Shown one piece after another: positions 45,805-57,461 of a stretch of 64,000 nucleotides of DNA. A program made the translations under genes and the position numbers. The notes beneath the pieces are model-generated. The model searched no databases and was not told the origin of the DNA. It saw nothing but the letters and a program-made list of their open reading frames with translations. How positions within the stretch are numbered: the stretch's first letter is position 1; each line of letters opens with the position of its first letter. Source of the stretch: Neolentinus lepideus HHB14362 ss-1 (lineage: Eukaryota > Basidiomycota > Agaricomycetes > Gloeophyllales > Gloeophyllaceae); assembly GCA_001632425.1 (NCBI GenBank), contig KV425559.1:1-64000 (forward strand), given 5' to 3'.

Positions 45805-46947
45805 ACTCGGGGGTAGAGATTAGATGGACTTTGTATTTTTGTGCTGGATAGTATGCTAATAGGTGTGAGCTGGTGACTTCGCCTGAAGATCGGGTGCATA
45901 CAAAGAATTCAATCAATGCAGATGTATTCTCTGCACAAGGGATTGCAGCTTCCAACGGAAATGTACGATTGAGGGCTAGGCTTGATACGGCGTCTCTCAA
46001 AGACTTAGCAGACAATAACTGTAGTATCAACGGACATTAAATATTCACGTCTTTAAAGAATGTCTGGCGTACGATCGTAGTCACCGGAACGAAAGGAAAA
46101 GCGCACCATTATAGATCTTGTGCCACAGTTGGATATTGCACAGACGATCACTTCTTTCGATTCGACCCAATCTGGTCCGACGAATATTGTAGCATATTGC
46201 AGTCTATCATACATAGGGGGTGGAAGCAAAAGGCGCACGGATGAGGCTACAGCGTTACACGAACTAAAGAAAGGTGATGGGGAAGGCATGCCAGTCTTTG
46301 TCCAGGGGAAGATCTACGATCACGTGGTTGATATTTGACAAGAAACAGCATGACTCCATCGTGCATGGAGGATCATATGCACAGATGAATTGCTTGCCAT
46401 CCCACAACTTCGCCAGAAGAACCTGGCAGTGTGTGATAGTCGGTCCAATGCTGTTGCAGAACGCGTGGGACAAATAGACCCATGGAGAAAAGATGTTATG
46501 CATGTCAGGTGTCCTGTTCTGTTCGTTATCAGCGCGGAAGAGCGATCTCAGCCCTGAGAAGAAACAGAACAAGAGACGTCCGTGTTTCGAAGAGATATTG
46601 ATTTTTTTGGTGCGCTGGCAAGTACTCCGACAGCCCATATGCAACGAGAGCCGCTCTTCTGTTTGAGAAGTATTGGAGAGCATATGAAACAACCAAAGCA
46701 AGGGCAGTTGAAGCTGAAGTAGTGAAAGGATGGACGATGCCACATCGTCCTAGTCTGGAAGAGGAACTATACAGAAGTCCGGGAGTTACCGGCAAACCTT
46801 GTTGGATGGCGGGGCACAACAAGTGCAAACACGCGATACGCAGAGTGAGTGCACTATACGCGAACGCTCGTCAAGGCCCTAACGCTCATCCTCTAGCCCC
46901 TCAAGACTACCGCGGCGACTCTCTCTATAAACAAAACCCTCTGCAAA
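45805..46947. other. Intergenic region before uS7
   Basis: ORFs up to 159 aa (antisense, 46264-46743) occur but carry no recognisable domain. An E-box ATCACGTGG lies near 46319-46327 and a telo-box-like CCCTAA at 46878-46883. No gene is supported. Confidence 0.4.
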
Positions 46948-47836
46948 ATGGCCGCGGTCCAAACCCTCCCCAAGGACGTCTCCAGACTCGGCGCCGACGT
47001 GAAGCTGTTCGGCAAGTGGGATACACAAGAGTGCGTATTTCGTTATATTTTGTATAGAAGGAGAGAAGGGGAGGTGCTAATGAGGGAATGAATGCAGTGT
47101 CGAGGTGAAGGACATCTCGCTGACGGACTACATCCAAGTCCGCCATCCCGTCTACCTCCCCCACACCGCCGGCCGTTACGCGAAGAAGCAGTTCAAGAAG
47201 GCGCAGATGCCTATCGTTGAGCGATTGGTCGACTCGTGCGTATTCGTCTTTCTTAGAAGCAGGCGGAATGGATGGTGAAATTGACGTCCGGCCAGCTTGA
47301 TGATGAAGGGCCGCAACAACGGCAAGAAGCTCATGGCTGTCCGCATCGTCGCCCACGCGTTCGAGATCATCCACCTTCTCACCGACCAGAACCCCATCCA
47401 GGTTCTGGTCGACGCCATCGTCAACACTGGCCCCCGTGAAGACTCAACACGTATCGGTTCGCAGGGTACCGTCCGGCGTCAGGCCGTCGACGTCTCGCCC
47501 TTGCGGAGAGTGAACCAGGCCGTGGCCCTCCTTACCATTGGTGTACGTACACCATTCGGCTCTATTCTTTCTATCTTAATCCCATTATTCGCTGACTTTG
47601 TTAACTTAATACCTCCGTAGACCCGTGAATCCGCCTTCCGCAATGTCAAGTCCGTCTCTGAGTGCCTTGCTGATGAGCTTATCAACGCAGCCAAGGGCTC
47701 TTCCAACTCTTACGCTATCAAGGTATGACCCTTACATCCCCCTTATCTCGTCATCTACTCTTCACGTCCTTGCTAACCGTGTATATCTCCACAGAAAAAG
47801 GACGAACTCGAGCGTGTCGCCAAGTCTAACCGGTGA
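46948..47836 (+). CDS. RPS5: 40S ribosomal protein S5 (uS7)
   Basis: Five exons: 46948-47030, 47098-47235, 47296-47542, 47621-47722, 47795-47836, giving about 203 aa. uS7 sits in the head of the 40S subunit at the mRNA exit and E site. Family sequence is visible throughout: [100 protein letters not shown], and the invariant end LERVAKSNR. The leader is short, with the ATG in an AAAATGGCC context. The long third exon and short flanking introns are typical for basidiomycete ribosomal protein genes. Codon use is clearly biased, as expected of a highly expressed gene. Confidence 0.97.
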
Positions 47837-49283
47837 AAACCTCCATCGCTCATTATTGCTGTTGTACGGTATGGGAAGGCGGTGGTGGTGCACATGGGTC
47901 GTCCTCTCATCTTCGCTTTTATTCCTGCTACTCCTACTGTCGTCCTTATGATGATGCACCATGCTATCCATGTCACATATGGCGAATTTTCTGTCTGCTG
48001 CTCTCTGCATAAATTGAACCTCGCCCATCGGCCCGTTGTCGGCATAAGATAATCAGCACCCTCTGATTCGAGCAAAATCCTGCGTAGACCACGAACGATG
48101 ACCATACTTGCTCCGCCCGGCCTCTTTCGCGTCAATATGCAATATACATGCCTGACAGGAGCCTTATTGGTCCTAAGAAAATCCTAAAGATTAACTGACA
48201 GGCGCCCCGCACACGCATGCCCTCGTCCGCACAAATAACTCGTAAGCTGTTGATAAAGTTAGTTATGCGGCGATTACTCAGAGGAGCGGGATGATCAAGG
48301 GCGCTAGTCGACCTTGGCACAAACGCCGCACTCGCCCGACGTCACGCACAGTACTAGATGCATCATGTGTGCTTGTACCCAGTATCTTTGATTCCGGATG
48401 GCATGAGAGCAATCGCATGTTCGGTTTCATTGAGGAGACACTAGTTACTAGTTACTAGCAAGTCTAGATTTCGCCTACGTTTAGTCGCTCACTCGGGTGG
48501 AAGTACACACCTCAATTAGTCAGAAACCCAGGTCCAGCCCATAATTGTAGATGTGATGCACAATGCACATGTAATTGCGTTTACGTTCTACAGATGCAAG
48601 CAATGCAGCCGAAATAAATAATACCAACTGACAAACAAACAGATTGACAGACAGACACAGTATTGGACATACGAAGATTCACCGACGCCATCTGGATCCA
48701 GGACAATCCAAAGAATAATGTTTAAGGTAGCGAAGCTGAAGCAGATTCCACAATGTAATTAGTAATATGCACAGCGACAAATAGACAGCAACCACGGTAG
48801 ATAGATGAGATGAAAGATATCCAGGATGAGAAACTGCATTTACAGATCAAGCTCCGCCTTTTGGAAGATGTATATACAAGAAACCAGAACGCCAGCAGAT
48901 GCAGACTATGGGGAGCAGTTGAGGGTACAAGGCGACGATGGAATAGGCGAGGTTGGTGAAGGGGAGGGACACAACAGCGGGGTAATGAAGACGAAGATAG
49001 CACAGCAAGGACAGAGGCACGGGGTGTTGCGCAAATGTAGAGGACAGTAGCGTCGGGCGCAGCGAGGGCAAGCACTGCAAGTAAACACGCCTCAGCGGTC
49101 ATCGAACATGGAACCAGAGAGCCCTTTGTGAGGAGTATAGCGCAGACGTCGATGATGATGATAAGCGCCACAGAAAACCATCGTCTTCACGAGCTCTGTC
49201 CGAGATGTAGACGCCGATGCCAGTGGGCCTAGGTGGGTGGACCGAGAGTAGACACAAGATAGCGCAACGAAGACAACGACCAA
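47837..49283. other. Intergenic region after uS7
   Basis: This 1.45-kb stretch has short repeats (ACTAGTTACTAGTTACTAG near 48444-48462; a CAGA-rich run near 48640-48660). An antisense 149-aa ORF at 48722-49171 has hydrophobic stretches but no recognisable gene structure. No gene is supported. Confidence 0.4.
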
Positions 49284-51048
49284 TCACCACGTATCCGGGA
49301 CTTCGCGCATCTCAAAGATAGGATGATAAGGAGGCAGGTTCCCATCCTTTTGCCAATCCTTCCTCCGCACAATGCCGTGGTAGCCCTTGTACCCATAATC
49401 TTTCCCAAACTCCCTGATCATCGCACGGCCGAGCAAGCATACCCAGCCGAGGCCCTCGCCGGTAACCCCGTTGCCAGGCCAGTACAGCTCCCCCTCGTCA
49501 TCATCAAAGTCGGGCTCGTACTCCTCGTGGGGCTGGAGCGACGTCTGAATAACTCGCGCAAACGTCGTAGGGAAGTGCTTTGCCAGTACGGGGAGATTAA
49601 GCTTCGTCTGGGCAGCCTCCGCGTGTCTGATAGACTCGTCCAAGTGCGCCGCCTGGGACTTGACGTGCGTGATATAAGCGTACGTCGTATCGGGAATGAA
49701 GATGCCCTGCGACGCGGCGACATCGCTAGGCATCTTGTCCTTGATCCACAGCTCGAATGCATCCTTCGTCAGGGGCTTCCCCAAGTCGGAAAAACCTTCG
49801 CGCTTGGGCGGCTTATTCCTGGGGTTGGATGGTGATGTGCTCTCCGATGCGCGAGCAGGGGTACCCTCCTGCAGAACGTTCGGCGTCGAGTTCGCGCTGC
49901 CATGGGCGGTGGAGGCGGGAGAGGGAAGTTGTTTTGGCGGAAGATCACGTAGCGAGGGATCCTTGGCTAGTTCATCCGCAACCAACTTGTCCTTTGTCCT
50001 CTTCTGTTGGCGCTCCAGATCGGTAGCACCCTTGACTGCCAACTCTTCGGTTGTCTGTTGAATGTACTTTCGGGAGCTGAGGATGGCGCAGCGTGACTCG
50101 ATAAAGCCCTTCAGCATGGATCTGATGGGAGTATGAGTTCGATGCACGATTAGGTAGGATCATGAGTACTCACATCAGACCAAAGAAAGCCGTCTCTCTC
50201 TCTCCTGCAGTATCAGGATTCCCCCATAGACGGAGGCACCAGTTAGCGTACGGATGCAGTGTCTCCCAAGAGTCCGAATTAGCCTGCTTCTTGGGATACT
50301 CCGATAGCCAATTGGCATAGGCAAAGCAGAAGAGGGAATCAAGGGCCTCAAGCCTTGCAATGGTAGCACCGTGTTTGTGGTATGAAGAGTCAGTCGGCGG
50401 CGGATGTGTGAGTGATCTGTACTGGGGGTCGGATGGAGGATGGGTGGAGTTCCATCGCTGCTCCGCGGAGAATTTGAGCGCTCGCGCCCAGTAGCGTATA
50501 ATATGTTGCCTGCGCTCCCATGTGGTGTCTCCTTTTTGAGGGCGCCCGCGCCTAGGTCGGCGCACGGGAACGAAGGTCGAGGTGAAGGCGGGCTGAGCCA
50601 CCTGGTACGTCCGTTCCTCGCCCACTTCGCCATCCTCCGTTGGTTCGGTGCGAACGACACGCGTCTGGTTCCCAGTCGCAGTCGTCGATGTTCGGGGTCG
50701 TTTCAGCTGCGTGGCGTTCGACGTCTCCGCTGTGGCAAGTTGCTTGCGTTTCGTGCCCCGGACGGGGCTACTGGCCCGCGACGCCGGTGGCGACGGAAGC
50801 TCCGGTGGGAGCGGGGCCGACAATGGGCCAAGGATCTGGTGAAGAATGTGAGTCCGACGCGCCATGGACCGTGCTGGATTTGCAACATACCTCGAGAGCA
50901 TTGAGCAGATCCTGTCTAGTAATTCTACTGTGGCAAACGACGATGAGAAGCCATGACACTATGCACGAGGCGAGCCCGATGCTTACCGTTTGCGCGACTT
51001 TGTCGCGGACGCCGAGGCGGACGATGCGGACGATTTGTGCGGCGGCAT
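49284..51048 (-). CDS. Conserved basidiomycete AT-hook protein
   Basis: Four exons on the minus strand: 51048-50987, 50915-50891, 50835-50174, 50121-49284, giving 528 aa in a consistent frame. It starts MPPHKSSASSASASATKSRK, then QDLLNALE. A disordered stretch follows, with GTKRKQ and an AT-hook core PVRRPRRGRPQKG (minor-groove DNA binding). After that come WERRQHIIRYWARALKFSAE and LDSLFCFAYANWLSEYPKK. The C-terminal half has SSRKYIQQTTEELAVKGATD, DLGKPLTKDAFELWIKDKMP, FDDDEGELYWPGNGVTGEGL and GKDYGYKGYHGIVRRKDW. The AT-hook and Lys/Arg content indicate a nuclear DNA-associated protein. Sequence character suggests a single-copy conserved gene, but I do not recognise a named orthologue. Confidence 0.8.
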
Positions 51049-54000
51049 GGGCGGCGAGGATGATGGTGGTAGGGAGAGAAAGAGGAAGGCGAGGGCAAGG
51101 ATGGATTCGGCGGAAACAAGAACGGTCGAGGGAATCGCCCACTCCGCCACTCGACTAATTACCACACCCTCGGGTCCCATTTGCTTATGTAAGCCGGTCC
51201 AAGCGGTGACGGCCCGTCACGCCGGTCACAGCGTCGCCATCTCCGTATTGATCTCCCTCGCCCGTTGCACCATCTCCTTATTATTTATCGACGCTGCCGG
51301 TGCGACGCCCATCAGCCCTTTGTTGGCTGCCCGTTGCTCTTCTCGTTGTCGCTGTTGCCAACAGCGTCAACGCCGCCATATTTCCTTGCATACGCTGCTC
51401 TAGCACCGACGACAGCGGCCCAGGCGCGGCGACAGGCCCGGATCGGTCTCCTGAGTCGGAAATGGAATTCGAAGATGATCCCACCCGACCAGACCTTCCA
51501 GTATGCTGGCTGGTGCTCTACATAGCCTAATTGGCCTCCTCGCTGCTCTGACAGACACTCACAGTAAAGTGGTATAACCTGTGCGATTCATATTGCTGAT
51601 CCATCTCAGCTCTGTAGTGTCGGCGCTACCCGAGGTCCGGATTCATTCCTCGGACACCGTCTGCATAGGGATGCTGTTGCCGCCCGGGACCTCGCAATTA
51701 TTCCCCCGAAATCATCCTTTGTTCAGGTCAGACTCGCAGGACGTCACCCTATTCTGTCCTAGCATTATATCGGCAGTTGGGACGCACATTCGAACGCCTA
51801 TTCGCATTCTATTGGCATACCAGATGGATATCCCTGTTACATCATCACAAAACCTAACGGGATAGCTTCGGACCTCGACTCCCATCGTATTTACTACGGT
51901 CGACGCACATCCATTTCAACTCACCCATGTTTCTCTCAGTTTATCCGAACCTTCTCAGCCAACTGGGGCATCCATCCGGTTCAGAGACCGATCCCGTGTA
52001 CGGCCCAATTCAATATGTTTTGTCCATGCATACACAGAGGTACACATCTCCCGCGATCTTCCTGGATTAGACCTGCCTGAAAGGGACACGGACGATAGCT
52101 ACTTTCGACCGGCTTGTGACTATTACGCGCTAGTTAGATTCGTGGTGCATAAAGCCGTTGCCTCGCGCTGTCCAAAAGAAGATCTCGAAGCTCCTCGCAG
52201 CGCACTGTGCAAGTTCCGCGCATGTGCATGCTCAGGCGCATGCGCTGCTGCTGACCGCGGGCGTACAGCTGACCACTGCATGGCGGTCAATGACATGTCA
52301 CTACTGCTATCCCCAAACCGAGGAAAGGAAGACAGAATATAAATACCTTTGCTCACCAAAGATACTTTAAGGAACTAGTTTCGCATCTGGTGGAAACAAT
52401 AGATCTTATCGCCTTCCCTTTATGTCGACTCCTAAATCCATCCATTGATCTAAGCGAATTGTTTCATAAAAGGTCCGATCGTCTCCGATCAGGGACCAGA
52501 CTTGCCATTTGTTTCCGCCCACGTGTCGCGGCTCCGGATAATCCCTGACTGTGGCCAGCTCTGCAACGTGCAACAGCCTCAAAGTCGGCGGTTTCACCGT
52601 CGTCGTCGCGGCTGTGCAAGCTCAATGAACGGGACGCTCCAGCCACCGTGCAGCCCGTCACGGTCGCAAACAAGCCATCTCCATCGCGCACGGGCGTCGG
52701 CACCGAGCCGAACATACCGCATGCTACCGACGCAGCCCCGTCCAGTCATGGCCATCGAGACGTTTATTCATCAAATTTTGACTCGATTTCCATGATGGCC
52801 GACGGTGACGGCAGTACAGCTTTGGGTGTTTTGTGACTCGCAACATTTGGGTGGTTGGAGTAGTAGACTGTATTGCGTTGGTCAGCTGGCTACTTTGTTG
52901 CCGGAGGGCTCCTTCTATAAGGTGTTAATGAGCGAATACGCCGGAGGAAGACACTGGGGCAATAGGAATCCGAAGTCTATTTATATTATTTATATGTGCG
53001 TACCGACGTACCCGAGATACCAAACTGCTCGCAGGGTTGCGAGTCCTGTAGGGAGCGCTTCACCTCCTGACGTAGAGGTGTAGTTGACACCCAAGCGCTA
53101 CCACATACATCATTGGCAGCGAACAGAACGGATGATGGAGAACAGATGATGTATATCCAGGCGTTCCAATTGAATACCGGCAAAATGAATTCGAAAGAAC
53201 GGCCATGCTTCTGCAGTTGCTCCGCAATTTGCCCAGAAAGACGCCAGGGCGCTTCCACAACCGCTCCCAGGCAAGATGGTGTCGAGGACGCCAAGGTCAT
53301 GCGCTAGCTGCGGAGAGCGCAGACCACGTGCCCAGCGCGAGCTCATCGTCGGACTCAATCGTTGCCAGAAGACGGACGAGTATGGCGTAAAGACCTGCAG
53401 CAGATCATAGAACCGCGTTAGGCTGCACAGAACACACGCAACAGGATAGGCAGGTAACGGCACTCACATTGTTCTATAAACGCGATATGAATTCATTACA
53501 GACGAGATTGTCTGCTGCACGCTGATAGATGACACCGATATGATTCATCCGCCCGAGCATTGCAATCTATTCACGATGAATGATTCGTAAAAGGAAGGGA
53601 GCGCACAGAGTGATACAAAGAAGACGTCGACACAAGGAAGAGACGAATGTCAGTCCAAGAACCGCATCGAGATCGACAGAGAGCGGGGCAGCTTCTCCAT
53701 CGGCGATCCGAGGCAAAAGAGCAAGGCCTGCAAATTTGCCTCGATTCTGCAGCATGGTGGCGATGTGATGCCCAAGTCATCGGCACATCCCGCGCCTTGT
53801 GGCTCCTCGCATTTCATTTAGAGCTACTTGAATGAGCGAGCAACGTAGCCTGTTGGAACCTCATGGAAAGATAATCGATGTCTTGAAAGGGTATTCCATG
53901 AAAGCATGGGGGTATCGCATCAAAAGCCATCGTATCGTGTCCGTCATGATGCTGGCTGGACTCCACCGCGAGGGGTAGATCGATCTTTACAGACAAGACA

Positions 54001-55015
54001 GGAACAACTTGATGGGCCACCGCGGGTTTTAACCACAACTGCGCAATAGTGAACCCAGCTATAGTCCAACCCGAGTAGTGTCATCCGAGAGTGAGATTTA
54101 TAGCAAGTTTTCAGCACTGTCAGGAACGAGATTCACATAAAGCTTGAGTGGAATGACGTTTGGCGAGACGTTCGGTAAGTCATCGCAATGGACATGCCAG
54201 GGGCTGTCCTGAGTAGGTCTGCGGTCCTGGCCAGCACGAGCCCTTCACGCTGGAATCCAGCGTCGTCATTGACATCACTATCACCAGCGCGTCAATGACC
54301 GAACACACTGATAGTCCTGATCACAGCAAAGATAGCCGCAGCAGGGCCTGTCCCGGAACAAGGTACAGTCGGCACTGGACAGCTAGAAGACTGACGTCAC
54401 GGGTCAGCAGGGAAGACGCCTGATGCCGATCGAAGAATGCAGCGACTACGAGGGCAGTATTGGCAAGCGATGCTTCGCCCTCCAGCGAGGGTGCGCTTGA
54501 AAGGTGTCCAAACACAGAGGAATCGCACATGCACTTCGCAAGGTAGCCAGAGATAAGTGTTTCACTGAGAGATGCAATTGCTGCGGCAGGATGCGGTGGT
54601 GTCGGGATCGTCGTCATTGATGAAGAGAACTCGCCGCCGTCCATCGAAAAGTGAGCGGATGTCTCGAGTGCGGGCGCTACCGTCACTCGTGAAACGAAGA
54701 TTTGCTGCCGCAGCCACCGGGAGGATTCGGGTGTATCTAGAACGCCTAGCGCACGGTCGGTATACCGGCAGTTTAGGACTCTGAGTCGACCCCTATTCTG
54801 CTTTCAAAGTAACTTCACGTTCTGACGGGGGGGAAAACGGTCGATGGTAAAGTATGACCCTGCCAAAGGGAGGAGTAAGGCCGTGAATGTTGTAGTGGTA
54901 GTAGCCATAGAATTGGCACTGATGAAGCACGGCCCGAAGGACGAGCTCCAACCAAGTCTGGCTATAGGCTACTCCAGCTTATCATAGCTTTCGAGAGACA
55001 AGGACTACCTCGCAC
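51049..55015. other. Gene-poor region without a supported gene
   Basis: Nearly 4 kb contains only short ORFs with no consistent splice structure. The best candidate reads RRPSALCWLPVALLVVAVAN (51300-51530), like a signal peptide, but it begins with GTG and no continuation could be assembled. Another is VHKAVASRCPKEDLEAPRSA near 52142-52342. Both are too weak to call. A minus-strand ORF at 54321-54686 is likewise unrecognised. Confidence 0.4.
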
Positions 55016-56935
55016 CACCACGACAGATACGAGGCCGCGTTCATGAGAGCGCGTGTGGCCATCGCCAGAGTTGACCCAGAAAGTAGGCACGTGAGGCTCA
55101 TAAGTACAAGATCAATGAGAACAGCGGGGTATATGCGCAGTTGTGAAGGCGATGAAGAGGAAGATATCACTTTGAGACAGCTATCGCCACCTGGTGGGCA
55201 TCCTGGGGTTAAGGCAACTTCTCCCATGACATCAAGGTCGCATCAAGGAGCCGAAAGGTGTCCAGCACGCACTGGATTCTATTCCAACTTCTCCGGCGTT
55301 TGCCTCATTGGCTTGTGTATGCGGACCACCGTTACCCCGAGGTGCGCTAGTTGCGGAGCCGCCCAGGAAGAAAGGGGTCGCATTTGAACCTAGTGATTGG
55401 TGTCGGGGCTTGGACAAAAGTGCAGACGCCGTACATTTCCATACCACAAAGAGGCCGGCCAGCTATCGGTGATTTCTTCGCGAGCGGCACAAATGATTGA
55501 TGATGACATTCCGTAATGGGAAGCGCAGTAGGGTATACGCGCGGATGTATGCGAGGTCATTTAGGCACGGTAGCAACGAGATCTTTGGGGCCTACACGAG
55601 TCCCTGTAAATGAAAAGCAGGTCTTGTGACTGCTCCGGAGGTGTTGGCTCAAGTAGAAATCGCTGTCTCGATTCTGATGCATGATGTCTCGCCTAACGGC
55701 TTGAACCTAGTATGTCCAAGTCCTAGTTCGCTCGCCCAGCTATAATACCGACACATAGTCACACTCATTAGCTTGTATATGCGGGCCACCGTCACCTCGA
55801 GGTGCATCAGTTGCGGAGTCGCCCAGGAAGAACGAGGTCGCCCTTGAAGCTACTAGTTGTCGTCGGGGCTTGGACAAAAACGAAAACGCCGTACATTCCA
55901 TTCCACAAGGAGGCTGTCCAGCTATCGATGGTTTCTTCACGAGCGGCACAAATGCTTGATAATGACATCCATAGACGTCCTGCAGAGAAAATGGGAAGTG
56001 CAGCAGGGTATATGCGCGGATATATGCGAGGTGATTTGGGCTCAGTAGGCACTACAGCGCAACGAGATCTTCGGAGTCTACAGGAGTCACTGTAAATGAC
56101 AGGTAGGTCTTGTGAATGGCCTGAAGGTGTCGGCTCAAGTAGAAATCGCTGTCTCGGCTCTAAGTCTCGCCCGACATCTTGACCCTAGCCGTCCAAGTCC
56201 TAGCTCGGTCGCCCACCTAACAATGCCGATGCAGAGTCATTACAGTTCAGACAACGCTTCCGGACCGCATGACAAGAACGGGTGTGGTCCTACTCGTGAG
56301 CAACGCCTGATGAAGGCAGCGACGACGAATTTCTTGGAAGGGTTAACGGTCTGAGGACCACTGTTCAGCTTCATAGTCAGAGTATGAAGCTCGTCCATCA
56401 TCCAGTTATTGATGCGAGTGTTGTCTGCAAATTTTGATGATGACGTCCAAAGAAGTCCTGCAGATAAAATGGGACGCGCAGCGAGGTATACGCGCGGATG
56501 TATGCAAGGTCGTTTAGGCACGGTAGCAGCGAGATCTTTGGAGTCTACACGAGTCCCTGAAAATGACAAACAGGTCTTGTGCATATGTTGGCTTGAGTTG
56601 AAACCGCTGTCTTGGCTCTAACGCCTCGCCGACGTCTTGACTCTGGTACCTAGACAGACGTCCAAGTCTTAGCTCGCTCGCCCAGCTACAAATACCGACG
56701 CCGAGTCATTACAGTCCAGAAAACGTTTCCGGATCGCACAACAACATGAAGAACAGGTATGGTCCCATCCGCGAGTAACACCTAGTGAAGGCAGCGACGA
56801 CGAGTTTTCTTGGAAATGTTAACAGACCAAGAACCGCTGTTCGCCTTCATAGCCAGAGTGTGAAGTTTGTCCATCGTTCAGTTAATTGATACGAGCGTTG
56901 TCTGCAAATTTTTAGGAAGGAGGACGACGACTCGA
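55016..56935. repeat. Degenerate tandem repeats, period about 475 bp
   Basis: At least three units share the anchor GGTATA(C/T)GCGCGGATGTAT, at about 55532, 56008 and 56485. A weaker one lies near 55127 and a truncated one after 56692. Other shared pieces are GTTGCGGAG(C/T)CGCCCAGGAA (55352 and 55811), GCGGCACAAATG(A/C)TTGAT, and CATTACAGTTCAGA-like sequence at 56239 and 56708. Units are 80-90 percent alike with many indels. Reading frames on the minus strand are repeatedly interrupted. I cannot tell whether it derives from a gene. Confidence 0.75.
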
Positions 56936-57461
56936 CCGCGCCTAGTGACCATCGCGCTCTGTCACAATCACGTGATAGTCTCGGCATCGTGATAGCGAGC
57001 CAATGTGGCCACGCTTTGAGGGTCCAAAGACGCGTCAAATCTGTCCATTCCAGTCTGTCGCGCACTGAGGAATGCAATATACACGTTCCTGTTCGACACA
57101 GAGTATATTTGTAGTGCCAGCAGGGGTACAACAGAGAAATGAAGTTACTCTACATTAACTATTAACTCCGAGACCGAAAATGTATGTACAAATCGTCGCA
57201 CTGACGCTAGGATGGGATACGATACAGGATACAGATACTCCCAGAGATACAGAAGGGATATTGGTTACAAGACATCCTTCCCGTGATGAGGAGTAAAAGT
57301 ACAACAACATTCTTAATGTGTGAGTGGTGAATCGTGATACAGTGAGCCTGCAGATAGAAATGCAGGGAATGATTAGTGTGATGGGATAAGAGGAAGAAGA
57401 AGAAGATAGGATAGAAATAAGAAAGTAAAAGGGAAAAGTGTAATGGCGGAATAGTGATGTA
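56936..57461 (-). other. 3' flank of member G with E-box and MCB-like element
   Basis: TCACGTGA is at 56968-56975 and ACGCGT at 57030-57035, 487 bp from the stop, as in B and D. The rest is AT-rich sequence with no gene. Confidence 0.6.

Noticed and set aside
48722..49171. 149-aa hydrophobic minus-strand ORF after the AT-hook gene
   Set aside because: No signal-peptide-like start, domain or conserved exon structure; probably 3' untranslated or intergenic sequence.
51300..51530. Possible small secreted protein with a signal-peptide-like start
   Set aside because: The first codon is GTG, no upstream ATG joins in frame, and no convincing second exon was found.
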